Shown here: piece after piece, positions 8,631 to 16,920 of the stretch
Numbering within the stretch: the first letter of the stretch is position 1
Layout of the letters: each line of letters begins with the position of its first letter
Source: an uncultured Glaciecola sp.
GTDB taxonomy: Bacteria > Pseudomonadota > Gammaproteobacteria > Enterobacterales > Alteromonadaceae
Reading direction: 5' to 3'
Assembly (NCBI RefSeq): GCF_937770335.1
Contig: NZ_CALJHY010000002.1
Coordinates: forward strand, 1-64,000
Length of the DNA stretch: 64,000 bases
The notes under the pieces: generated by a model
The model's input: the letters and a program-made list of their open reading frames with translations, nothing else
What the model was told of the DNA's origin: nothing
Database searches by the model: none
Made by a program: the position numbers and the translations under genes

Positions 8631-10355
8631 TCACGACGAACAACTATAATGCGATAATCCACCAAGCTCAAAAAACTCTTGTGGTTTTAGCCTATAATAT
8701 TTATCCTCCACTTCCTGAGATTGCTCTGCGTAAGGTTGTGTCATGACTTCCTGTAGTTCTCGAACTAGCGAATAGTTTCCTGCGTTCGCTTGCTGATATG
8801 CTGGCACCACAAACCACTCTCTCAAACTGTATTTCGGGTTAACCAGTTTCATCTGCTTAGATAGTTCTTCACGGGAGATGGGTGCCGCAATGTTGGCGCT
8901 ACCGATGAGCGATTGCCATGTTGTAAGCCACTCTGACCAGCGTTGCTCCATTTCTTCAGAGTTCCTATAGAAACTTTTTTTAAGTGGGGTAATATCATCA
9001 GGCACTGCTGAAAGCTCGCGGAAGAACATGGTGTAATCGACGGGCGTTTGCGCCATGAGCCTTTGCAGCTCACTAAACAGCTTGGGGTGAAACGTGCCAA
9101 GTCCAAGTTTGGTAGCCCACATATTCTGCATTTGCGCTTGCATCACTGTTGAAAAGTCTCTCTGAATTTCATCAAGCTGTTGCAGATAGTTTTGTTGCGA
9201 CGCTAGCAAGGGTCGCAACGCCGAGCAAAACATGTCGAAGTTACGTTGCGCAGCCACAGGTTGGTTCAGGAACGAGAAATGCTGTCCGCCCCCCGTCCAT
9301 GATTGAAAATAGGGGTTGAATGCATCAACGAAACCGAATGGACCGTAATCAAGAGTGAAGCCACCGGCCGCACAGTTGTCGCTGTTGAAGTTCCCTTGGC
9401 AGAAACCGACGCGGATCCAATTAGCCACAAGCGATGTCAGGCTGCTGCGGAATTCGTTAGCCAGTAACAGCAGTTTTTCAGCGGTAGGTAAACTGTGCTC
9501 AATGACATCACTGTACTCACGATCAATTAAGTGCAGCACAATCGTCTCGAGTTCCTCCATCGCTTTTGGATGCTCATTCTTTCGTGCACGGCGAGCGAAA
9601 AGCTCCAGTTGACCAACTCGAATAAACGAAGGCGCAACGCGCGTCGATATAGCGACTGGCTCCAATATAAGCTTGTCAGGATCCATCGAGCGCGAGCCTT
9701 CGGAGTACCAAGGCCGATTGACCTTCTCCGTTTTGGAAACATATAAACTCAGCGATCGGGACGTTGGCACGCCTAGCGAATGCATGTGCTCCTGTGCCAG
9801 GAACTCACGGATACTTGAGCGAAGTACGGCGCGACCATCAGCGCCGCGGCAGTATGGTGTTCGCCCAGCTCCTTTCAGTTGCATTTCCCAGCGGCGACCT
9901 TTGATAACAGCCTCAAGCACAGAAAGCGCGCGACCGTCTCCGTATCCATTGCCGGTTTGGAATGGACACTGCTGAATATATTCTGTGCCGTAGATGGAAA
10001 GAGCGTAACCACTCGCCCAACCGACGTTGCGCATCGGTTGGGGAACGCGAGAAATATCGCCAGAAAACATTTTTACGAAGTCTGGCGATTGTGCCATGCT
10101 GTCGGCGAAGCCAAGTTCGCGAAAAAAGTCTTTGCTGTGAACGACATACTCAGGTTCACTCATTGGCGTGGGGGTGACTGGAACATAATGGCCGCTGAAG
10201 ACTTGTCGTGGTTCATGGTCTGCGCCGTTTGCTTTCGCCTCAGGATCGCAGTTAAGCGTGTTCATAAGCGAGTAGTTTGCAAGCTTTGCGAGATCATCGA
10301 GCGTCAACACATCATCCGTTGTGACCTGCTCACGAATTGTTTTCTTTATGTTCAC
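8631..10355 (-). CDS. selO: Protein adenylyltransferase SelO (YdiU family)
   Basis: Pseudokinase-fold enzyme that transfers AMP from ATP to protein side chains (AMPylation). Landmarks are [19 protein letters not shown], the glycine-rich [27 protein letters not shown] (nucleotide-binding lysine and arginines), and the metal/catalytic region QGNFNSDN with [11 protein letters not shown]. The protein ends SCSS, so Cys occupies the position of the selenocysteine in animal SelO. Translation starts at GTG with GGAG nine bases upstream. At 574 residues it is longer than the E. coli protein, and the catalytic segment reads QGNFNSDN rather than HGVMNTDN, pointing to a distinct subfamily. Base composition is richer in G+C than the flanking genes. 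Confidence 0.95.
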   Translation of the reverse strand: MNIKKTIREQVTTDDVLTLDDLAKLANYSLMNTLNCDPEAKANGADHEPRQVFSGHYVPVTPTPMSEPEYVVHSKDFFRELGFADSMAQSPDFVKMFSGDISRVPQPMRNVGWASGYALSIYGTEYIQQCPFQTGNGYGDGRALSVLEAVIKGRRWEMQLKGAGRTPYCRGADGRAVLRSSIREFLAQEHMHSLGVPTSRSLSLYVSKTEKVNRPWYSEGSRSMDPDKLILEPVAISTRVAPSFIRVGQLELFARRARKNEHPKAMEELETIVLHLIDREYSDVIEHSLPTAEKLLLLANEFRSSLTSLVANWIRVGFCQGNFNSDNCAAGGFTLDYGPFGFVDAFNPYFQSWTGGGQHFSFLNQPVAAQRNFDMFCSALRPLLASQQNYLQQLDEIQRDFSTVMQAQMQNMWATKLGLGTFHPKLFSELQRLMAQTPVDYTMFFRELSAVPDDITPLKKSFYRNSEEMEQRWSEWLTTWQSLIGSANIAAPISREELSKQMKLVNPKYSLREWFVVPAYQQANAGNYSLVRELQEVMTQPYAEQSQEVEDKYYRLKPQEFFELGGLSHYSCSS

Positions 10356-10598
10356 TTTTCAATTCTCCAAATTTATTTGATTTCTTATTACGCGCAGACT
10401 TAGTGTGTGAAAAATAGCAGAACCTACGTTTAAATTTTCGAGCACTTGCGTGCTGCAAGCGCGAATTTGCCTGCGTGTTAAAAGGATAAACGCTGTAACC
10501 ATTCTATGCAACATTATGGACGGTGCCTAGTCATACTCGGTAAATCTCATTTGTGAGTTCACAACCTCAGTATTGCAAAAAGTTAAAAACATATTCTA
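10356..10598. other. Divergent intergenic region selO / CocE-like hydrolase
   Basis: Together with the leader at 10599-10714 this makes a 359-base gap between divergent genes. It must carry the selO promoter on the minus strand. The selO ribosome-binding GGAG (minus strand) lies just upstream of its GTG. I see no ORF or strong repeat in this part. Confidence 0.5.
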
Positions 10599-10714
10599 GC
10601 CATAAAGTTTCACATCTAGGGGGATACCCCTATCCAAGCTCAGCATTTTCTCTGATAGCTTAAGTCAATAATTAAGTTAGCACTCAATATTTGAAAATAA
10701 CTAATAGGTGTAAT
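10599..10714 (+). promoter_or_regulatory. Conserved 116-bp leader, copy 1 (TAGGGGG palindrome)
   Basis: These 116 bases immediately upstream of the ATG align without gaps to 61837-61952, upstream of the subtilase; 89 of 116 positions match by hand count. The best conserved core is an imperfect palindrome TAGGGGGATACCCCTA at 10617-10632, flanked by TTCACA and TATCCA. These could be -35 and -10 elements with the palindrome in the spacer. The ribosome-binding stretch AATAGGTG is also shared. Presumably the binding site of one regulator controlling two secreted hydrolases. Confidence 0.65.
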
Positions 10715-12505
10715 ATGAAAAAAGTAACTAAAAACTACTTCAGTGTATTTCGTGGCTTCGCCTTCAGTCTCGCCATTTCCAGCGTTGCACTTGTCGGCTT
10801 GACTGTGGCCTCGGCTCAGGCAGCAAATGATAATAACGAACATAAAATAGCTAAAAGAATTAACGGCGGTGGAGCGTCATTATCGCAACTCAAATATGAC
10901 CTGACCATCACGTCTTTTGACGGCACAGAAATAGCAATTACGGTATACCAACCAACGCTGAAAGAGGGGCAACCAGCTCCTTTGTTAATGTATAGCCACG
11001 GCTGGGGCGGCAGTCGTTCTAACGATTTAAGTGAAACAGACTCGCTCACCGAAACGTCCCGCAAGGCTTGGGATTCAGGCTACTTTGTGATCACTTTTGA
11101 TCAGCGTGGATTCGGTGATAGCGGCGGTCAAGCCAATTCTCAAGATCCCGATATAGAAGGTCGCGACATACAGACTCTCCTCGACTGGGCGGAATACAAC
11201 CTGACACCACACTTAGCCTATTTCAAAGGTGATCCACTTATCGGCGGCATAGGATTGAGTTATGGCGGCGGCTTCCAGCTAGTCGGCTCCAGTGTCGATC
11301 CGCGTTTTGACGCGCTAGTACCGGCGATGACCTGGCACGATTTGCCTTACAGCCTGAGCCCGGAAAGCGTTCCGAAGACATTATGGCTGTCGGTATTAAG
11401 TGCTCTCGCGAGAGAAAGTCAGGCGCCTTTCCTTACCCAAGCATACGCAGAATCTCTTACCGGTACAGCCAGTGAAGAGACTTCTAAACGCTTGGGTCGC
11501 AATGGTCTTGGCGCATATTGCAAACCTCGCACTGATGGGCTTGGCATACCAAAAGTGGACGCTCTTTTCATTCAGGGAGTCAACGACACCTTGTTCAATA
11601 TTAATGAAGCCACTTGGAATTACGAGTGTCTGCGTAGTGCGGGAAATGATGCTTATCTGTTTGTCACTACAGGTGGACATATATTGCCAGCCTTTCAGGA
11701 CGGTTCTGACGGAGGGACGCTAGACTTTGGGGGATTTTTCAATGATATCCAGTGCGGCGATACTAGTTACACACTTGCCGATTTGTCTTATACTTTCCTA
11801 GACGGCAAGCTGCGTAAATTGGAGCGTACTATCCCTATTCCACGTGTATGCTTGACCCAAGATCGCAGTCAGGGTGTAATTAGTGATGAGGTACCTAAAG
11901 GTGGCACAGTGCTGCATTTTGCTAGTGGTAACTTGCTGGTTGGCGCGCCCTCGGTTGATGTTGTGCTCAACCTGTTTCGCAAGCTTGATAATACCGCTCA
12001 GGCTGACGCGCTCAGTCGCCTTTCTGCCGACACTGCCAGCTTGCTCACCCAAGCGCTGATTGGTTTGGTCACCATAGATCAGGAACGTGTAACTGCGCTG
12101 CTGACTGAGCTTGTCGAAACTCAAACTCCAGCCTTACTAGCAGAACTTGGCACCGCTCCGCGCTTTGTGCCGTTGCATACCGCCAGCAGTGATCAAATAC
12201 TCGCCGGCATACCTCTGGCAGAGCTTATCATAGAAGGTGAAAACACACTCGACCCGCGCGTTTTCGTTGGACTGGGTATTAAGCGCCTCGGACAAAGCAG
12301 TCCAGCACTGTTGCATGATCAAATCCTGCCCATGCGTGGCACTGGTGCACGTCAAACTGAACTGATCGGAGTTAGTACTCAATTACGCTCTGGCGATCAG
12401 GTCGGTCTGATGCTTTACGGTTTTCACCCGCAGTACGCACTCGGGTTTTCGCGCATTACCAGCGCCGTTAACTTAACAGGTACAGTACAGCTGCCATTAC
12501 AGTAA
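10715..12505 (+). CDS. Secreted CocE/NonD (peptidase S15-like) alpha/beta hydrolase
   Basis: Exported hydrolase of 596 residues. The signal peptide is MKKVTKNYFSVF followed by a hydrophobic stretch and a likely cleavage after AQA. The catalytic domain carries the nucleophile in GLSYGGG (Ser182), Asp291 (GVNDTLF) and His322 (GGHILP), the arrangement of S15/CocE acyl esterases and X-prolyl peptidases. About 200 further residues follow that probably form the C-terminal beta domain. ATG 10715 is chosen over an in-frame TTG at 10691 because it has AGGTG upstream and begins the signal peptide. The gene is visibly G+C-rich (38 G or C in 12001-12060), unlike its neighbours. Substrate (ester, cocaine-like amide or peptide) unknown. 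Confidence 0.88.
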   Translation: MKKVTKNYFSVFRGFAFSLAISSVALVGLTVASAQAANDNNEHKIAKRINGGGASLSQLKYDLTITSFDGTEIAITVYQPTLKEGQPAPLLMYSHGWGGSRSNDLSETDSLTETSRKAWDSGYFVITFDQRGFGDSGGQANSQDPDIEGRDIQTLLDWAEYNLTPHLAYFKGDPLIGGIGLSYGGGFQLVGSSVDPRFDALVPAMTWHDLPYSLSPESVPKTLWLSVLSALARESQAPFLTQAYAESLTGTASEETSKRLGRNGLGAYCKPRTDGLGIPKVDALFIQGVNDTLFNINEATWNYECLRSAGNDAYLFVTTGGHILPAFQDGSDGGTLDFGGFFNDIQCGDTSYTLADLSYTFLDGKLRKLERTIPIPRVCLTQDRSQGVISDEVPKGGTVLHFASGNLLVGAPSVDVVLNLFRKLDNTAQADALSRLSADTASLLTQALIGLVTIDQERVTALLTELVETQTPALLAELGTAPRFVPLHTASSDQILAGIPLAELIIEGENTLDPRVFVGLGIKRLGQSSPALLHDQILPMRGTGARQTELIGVSTQLRSGDQVGLMLYGFHPQYALGFSRITSAVNLTGTVQLPLQ

Positions 12506-12507
12506 CT

Positions 12508-12555
12508 CCCGCAACAAACCCACCGGCATTCTTTTTGCGGGTGGGTTCTCTTTAT
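12508..12555 (+). terminator. Terminator with two alternative stems
   Basis: AACCCACC (12517-12524) can pair with GGTGGGTT (12540-12547) before a T-rich tail. Alternatively CCCGCAA (12508-12514) pairs with TTGCGGG (12535-12541). The two stems exclude each other. The simplest reading is an intrinsic terminator after the CocE-like gene. Confidence 0.75.
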
Positions 12556-12691
12556 TTATCCCACCTAAAAACTAGAAAGCGCAAATAAAAATGATGGGAT
12601 AGTAAATCATTTTGCAAACGCGTATCAAAAAGTTGTTAGTATGAAGTTCAACTAAAACTAAAAATGCTTTCAAAACTACAGGGAGTTCCAA

Positions 12692-15600
12692 ATGTCATTG
12701 TCGTCGTCCTCCAAGCACTACTCAATTAACTGGGAATTGGTCGTTGCCTTATTCCTTTTATTGGCCTTACAACTTGTTAATGCGTCTGCAATGGCTAAAT
12801 CATCGAGTAAACAGCCTGTCGATACCAAGCTTGTTGAAAAAGCTGAGTTTCGTTCTATTGGTCCTTTCCGAGGCGGTCGTTCAGCGGCTGTAAGTGGTGT
12901 TATTGATTCACCTAATACCTTCTATTTTGGTGCTGCCGGCGGCGGCGTTTGGCGCACAGAGGATAATGGCGGCAATTGGAAGAATATTACCGACGGTTTT
13001 TTTGGTGGCTCGGTCGGCTCTGTGGCAGTGAGTGAATGGGATCCCAATATTATTTATGTTGGTGGTGGTGAAAAAACAGTTCGCGGTAATGTTTCACATG
13101 GCTATGGTATTTGGAAATCACTCGACAAAGGCAAGACATGGACATCATCGGGTCTAGCTGATAGTCACCGAATTCCGCGAATACGTATTCACCCGAAAAA
13201 CCCAGACCTAGTTTACGTCGCATCGATGGGGCATTTATCAGGTCCGAATGAGCAACGCGGTATTTTTCGTTCAAAGGACGGCGGTAGCACGTGGGAAAAA
13301 GTGCTTTATGTAAATGATGAAGTTGGCTTTGTTGATTTAATTATGGACCCTAATAACTCAAGAGTGCTTTACGCGAGTTCATGGCGAGTGATCCGAACTC
13401 CTTACAGTTTAGAAAGTGGTGGAGAAGGGTCAGCACTTTGGAAAAGTACCGATGGCGGTGATACTTGGACTAATCTGATTGAGAATGAAGGTATGCCTAA
13501 AGGCACTATTGGCATTAACGGTGTGACGGTGTCTCCGGCCAATAGCGAACGAGTATGGGCGATGATTGAGGCGGATGACGGTGGTTTGTTTCGTTCTGAC
13601 GATGCGGGTAAGACATGGATCAGAATTAATGAAGAACGAAAATTACGTCAACGTGCTTGGTACTACACGCGTTTATACGCTCACCCAACCGATGCCGACG
13701 CTGTTTTTGTATTAAATGTGGATTTTTGGAAATCGAAAGACGGTGGTAAGAGTTTTAGCAGTATTCAAACTCCGCATGGCGATCACCACGATTTATGGAT
13801 CAACCCTCGCAATCCTGAAGTCATGGTTATAGGTGATGACGGTGGCGCTCAAGTCACGCTAAACGGCGGAGCCTCTTTTTCAACCTACATGAATCAACCC
13901 ACCGCTCAGTTTTATAGAGTGACGACAGACAATCATTTTCCGTATCGAATTTACGGTGCGCAACAAGACAACTCTACCGTGAGAATTGACCATCGTTCAT
14001 CAGGCCGCTCGATCACCGAGGACAATTGGGAAAGTACAGCGGGTGGCGAAAGTGGACATATAGCCCCGAACCCAGAAAACCCTGAGATTGTTTACGGCGG
14101 CTCTTATGATGGCTATTTGACTAGAGTAGACCACAATACAGATTCAGTGCGTTTAATTGATGTTTGGCCTGACAATCCAATGGGCAAAGGTGCGGAGTCA
14201 TTGAAGTATCGCTTCCAATGGAATTTCCCTATCTTTTTTAGTCCGCATGACTCTCGCGTACTCTACACCGCAGCTAATCACTTATTTAAGAGCACTAACG
14301 AAGGTCAAAGCTGGCAAAAAATCAGTCCTGACCTGACCAGAAACGATAAATCTAAACAAGGTTCTTCTGGCGGACCTATTACCCAAGACAATACATCGGT
14401 AGAGTATTATTCGACTATCTTTGCCGCAACAGAGTCTTATCACGAGAAAGGCGTTTTATGGGCGGGAAGTGATGATGGAATGATTCATGTGTCACGCGAT
14501 AATGGCGAAAACTGGAAAGATGTAACACCTAGCGGCCTGCCTGAATGGACTCAAATCAACAGTATCGAAATCGACCCATTTAATAAAGGTGGTTTGTACG
14601 TCGCGGGAACACGTTATAAATCTGATGATTTCAAGCCCTATTTATATAAGACTGAGAATTATGGACGTAGTTGGAAGAAAATAGTCGACGGTATTTCCAA
14701 AACACATTTCACTCGCGTAATTAGAGCCGATACTAATCGTAAAGGAATGTTGTGGGCTGGCACCGAAAGCGGATTATATTTGTCTTTGGATGACGGTAAA
14801 AATTGGCAAAGCTTTCAACAAAACCTCCCGATTGTTCCAATCACCGATATTGCATTAAAAGACGATGATTTAATTATCGCAACCCAAGGACGGTCGTTTT
14901 GGTTGTTGGACGATACTAGCTGGCTTCAGCAGTATCAGCGCAAACATGAAGATGAACTTATGCATGTTTATACGCCTGGAACGTCGTATCGTTTAGAGGG
15001 GCGTGTTAGTGATGAGCCTGGTAACGCTGGGATGAATGCACCAAATGGCGTGATTTTTGATTTATTGGTAAAAGATAAACCCAAGCATGCTAGTGAAGAA
15101 ATGGATGGGGATGAAGGAACTGAAGGTACGGATAGTGCTGATAAGAAAACATCAGCCCAAAATGCGTCGGATGAAAGTGTTGATGCACTAAGTATTACCA
15201 TTTATGATTCAGCAAAAAAGACAGTTAAATCATTTTCAACAAACAGCAAAGAGTCTAATGAGAGACTGGAATTAACTAAGGGTTACAATCGATTTGTATG
15301 GGATATGCAATACGAGAAAGCCAAAGACTTTAAGGGGATGATTGTGTGGGCTGGCGGTGTGGGAGGCGCTAAAGCTATTCCCGGAGATTATACAGCAGAG
15401 TTTAAGCTCGGCGAGTTAACTCAGACAGTCGCGTTTAGTATTCAAAAAGACCCGCGTATGGCCACGACACCAGCTGACTTTAAAGCGCAATTAGATTTTC
15501 TGATACAGGCCAATGAAAAAATTGATCAAGTTACCGCAAGCATTAAGGAAATCAGAGATTATTACGCAAAAATTAAACAGTTTACGGATTCTCTTGACCC

Positions 15601-15937
15601 TGAAAAAGAAAATGAAAAGGTTTTAATTGATGCAGGAAAAGCCTTGAAGCTTAGCTTAACTATCGTGGAAGAGGCTCTGTACCAAACTAAGAATCAAAGC
15701 AATCAAGACCCTTTAAACTTTCCTGGTCGATTGTTGAATTCTTTGATGGGCGTGAAGTCGCAGGTTGGAGTTGGTGATTATCCGCCTACGGATCAAGTGC
15801 TTGAGTTGAGTAAAGAGATATACGCAAAAATTGACGCTCAGCTAGAAAAACTGAGCGAAATTCAGAAAACGGAAGTGACTGCTTTTAATGAATTGGTGGC
15901 TAAGAGTCAGTTGCCTGCGTTACCAATAAAAGAGTAA
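12692..15937 (+). CDS. Secreted multi-Asp-box (BNR/sortilin-like) beta-propeller protein
   Basis: Exported protein of 1081 residues of the WD40/YVTN/BNR glycosyl-hydrolase-like group related to the VPS10/sortilin propeller. The N-terminal hydrophobic segment (ELVVALFLLLALQLVNASAMA) is a signal peptide or anchor. At least ten Asp-box motifs (S/TxDxGxxW) are visible, for example RTEDNGGNW, KSLDKGKTW, RSKDGGSTW, KSTDGGDTW, RSDDAGKTW, KSTNEGQSW and VSRDNGENW. They fold as two propellers over about the first 720 residues. An acidic low-complexity stretch (around 800-830) precedes a C-terminal beta domain and helical tail. GGGAG lies upstream of the ATG. Enzymatic activity is not demonstrable; a peptidase- or glycan-related role is possible. 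Confidence 0.85.
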   Translation: MSLSSSSKHYSINWELVVALFLLLALQLVNASAMAKSSSKQPVDTKLVEKAEFRSIGPFRGGRSAAVSGVIDSPNTFYFGAAGGGVWRTEDNGGNWKNITDGFFGGSVGSVAVSEWDPNIIYVGGGEKTVRGNVSHGYGIWKSLDKGKTWTSSGLADSHRIPRIRIHPKNPDLVYVASMGHLSGPNEQRGIFRSKDGGSTWEKVLYVNDEVGFVDLIMDPNNSRVLYASSWRVIRTPYSLESGGEGSALWKSTDGGDTWTNLIENEGMPKGTIGINGVTVSPANSERVWAMIEADDGGLFRSDDAGKTWIRINEERKLRQRAWYYTRLYAHPTDADAVFVLNVDFWKSKDGGKSFSSIQTPHGDHHDLWINPRNPEVMVIGDDGGAQVTLNGGASFSTYMNQPTAQFYRVTTDNHFPYRIYGAQQDNSTVRIDHRSSGRSITEDNWESTAGGESGHIAPNPENPEIVYGGSYDGYLTRVDHNTDSVRLIDVWPDNPMGKGAESLKYRFQWNFPIFFSPHDSRVLYTAANHLFKSTNEGQSWQKISPDLTRNDKSKQGSSGGPITQDNTSVEYYSTIFAATESYHEKGVLWAGSDDGMIHVSRDNGENWKDVTPSGLPEWTQINSIEIDPFNKGGLYVAGTRYKSDDFKPYLYKTENYGRSWKKIVDGISKTHFTRVIRADTNRKGMLWAGTESGLYLSLDDGKNWQSFQQNLPIVPITDIALKDDDLIIATQGRSFWLLDDTSWLQQYQRKHEDELMHVYTPGTSYRLEGRVSDEPGNAGMNAPNGVIFDLLVKDKPKHASEEMDGDEGTEGTDSADKKTSAQNASDESVDALSITIYDSAKKTVKSFSTNSKESNERLELTKGYNRFVWDMQYEKAKDFKGMIVWAGGVGGAKAIPGDYTAEFKLGELTQTVAFSIQKDPRMATTPADFKAQLDFLIQANEKIDQVTASIKEIRDYYAKIKQFTDSLDPEKENEKVLIDAGKALKLSLTIVEEALYQTKNQSNQDPLNFPGRLLNSLMGVKSQVGVGDYPPTDQVLELSKEIYAKIDAQLEKLSEIQKTEVTAFNELVAKSQLPALPIKE

Positions 15938-15997
15938 TCGCTATTTAATTTACCTCGAAATGAGAAAGTGTAGTTTCGACGTATATAGAAAGAATAA

Positions 15998-16041
15998 AGC
16001 ACATTCCTGACCTATTCAAAAAGTGAGTTCAGGTTTGTGCT
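15998..16041 (+). terminator. Imperfect hairpin after the Asp-box gene
   Basis: AGCACA-tt-CCTGA (15998-16010) pairs with TCAGG-tt-TGTGCT (16029-16041) across an 18-base loop, leaving a 2x2 internal loop. It lies 60 bases after the stop and lacks a clear T run. It may be a terminator or a leader structure of the following small gene. Confidence 0.5.
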
Positions 16042-16094
16042 ATTTCCAAAATTAGTTAAAAAGCGTGGTAACCCACAAAATCATCGGAGCATGA

Positions 16095-16265
16095 ATGTCT
16101 GAAAAGAAAGTTAAATTTGAGTTCGAAAAGCAGAATAAAAATAGCGTTCGGTATAAGGAGGTGCCTGAAGATGGCATGCCGCCAGTGATTGGTAGCATTT
16201 ACGTGCAAAAGTGGTTTGCTGGGGAAAGTAAGAACATAGAATTAGTAATTACTAAGAAAGATTAA
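16095..16265 (+). CDS. Small conserved-looking protein, 56 residues
   Basis: Short ORF starting MSEKKVKFEFEKQNKNSV and ending IELVITKKD, with a GGAG ribosome-binding site five bases before the ATG. The pattern (KFEFEKxxKNSVRY, then PEDGMPPVIGSIYVQKWF) looks like a compact beta-rich domain that I recall from uncharacterised small bacterial proteins; this is recognition from memory, not a search. It has no membrane segment. It converges on the DUF3293 gene with 22 bases between stops. No function is proposed. Confidence 0.7.
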   Translation: MSEKKVKFEFEKQNKNSVRYKEVPEDGMPPVIGSIYVQKWFAGESKNIELVITKKD

Positions 16266-16287
16266 ATTAACGCCATGTTTCAGTAAG

Positions 16288-16743
16288 CTAGACTGCTGAC
16301 TTATAGTTCATTGAGTCAAGCGCTAATAATATAACGGACGAGCGTAAGTTAACTTTCAAAAATGCATTTTGCCCATATCTACCTGCCAATTTGTGCATTT
16401 TAGATTCACCATCACACATAATAAGATAGCTATTTTCTTTTGGCCAAGTTTCGTCTTCGTTGGTTCCATACCCCTCATAAAAAGGATATTTTGCTTTGCT
16501 TAATTCTTGCCTAAACCGTTTATGGCGTAAGGTGTTTTCTGCACTTGTTAATACGACACTGAAAGGGTTTTCAGGTGTAATAAAGTAGGCGGCTTGGGCG
16601 TTATGTTTTAATAGCAGCGCATCGATATCAGCGCAGCCTTTACCAACGGTAATTCGACAAAGCGTATTATCGGTTAATACGATGTATTTTGCTGCTTTGT
16701 ATATCTCTACTGTTTCGTTATCAAGCATTGATGTTTTATCCAT
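16288..16743 (-). CDS. DUF3293 domain protein
   Basis: Cytoplasmic protein of 151 residues matching the DUF3293 pattern: an N-terminal Y-x-x-A-x-Y segment, then AAYFITPENPFS, N-x-x-R, a GYGTNEDETWPKENSYLI core, and the C-terminal GRYGQNAFLKV. The family is small and uncharacterised, common in proteobacteria. It is monocistronic on the minus strand, and its start region faces the hydrolase gene at 16921 across 177 AT-rich bases that should hold both promoters. Confidence 0.85.
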   Translation of the reverse strand: MDKTSMLDNETVEIYKAAKYIVLTDNTLCRITVGKGCADIDALLLKHNAQAAYFITPENPFSVVLTSAENTLRHKRFRQELSKAKYPFYEGYGTNEDETWPKENSYLIMCDGESKMHKLAGRYGQNAFLKVNLRSSVILLALDSMNYKSAV

Positions 16744-16920
16744 TGAGGCCGCACAAATTAAAGTAACTCAACATTAATTGAGCGCGAATTATAATCCTCA
16801 TAATTAACAAAATCGGGTTAACCATTACTTCATTCATACGCCTCCACTAAAACAAATAATTAAAATTTTCCTCAATATTTGTTAAAATACATTACCTATT
16901 GCGCATTCAAATAGATATCT

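Noticed and set aside
8631-8650. Selenocysteine in SelO
   Set aside because: The position third from the C-terminus is a Cys codon followed by Ser-Ser and the true TGA stop, so no recoding is needed.
6719-8931. Direct repeats around the DUF418 gene read as a composite mobile element
   Set aside because: The repeats are the selO 3' end, with no transposase, terminal inverted repeats or target duplication.
9355-10403. Several plus-strand ORFs opposite selO
   Set aside because: They are antisense to a gene with complete SelO motifs, and their translations are low-complexity and basic. They are artefacts of its higher G+C.
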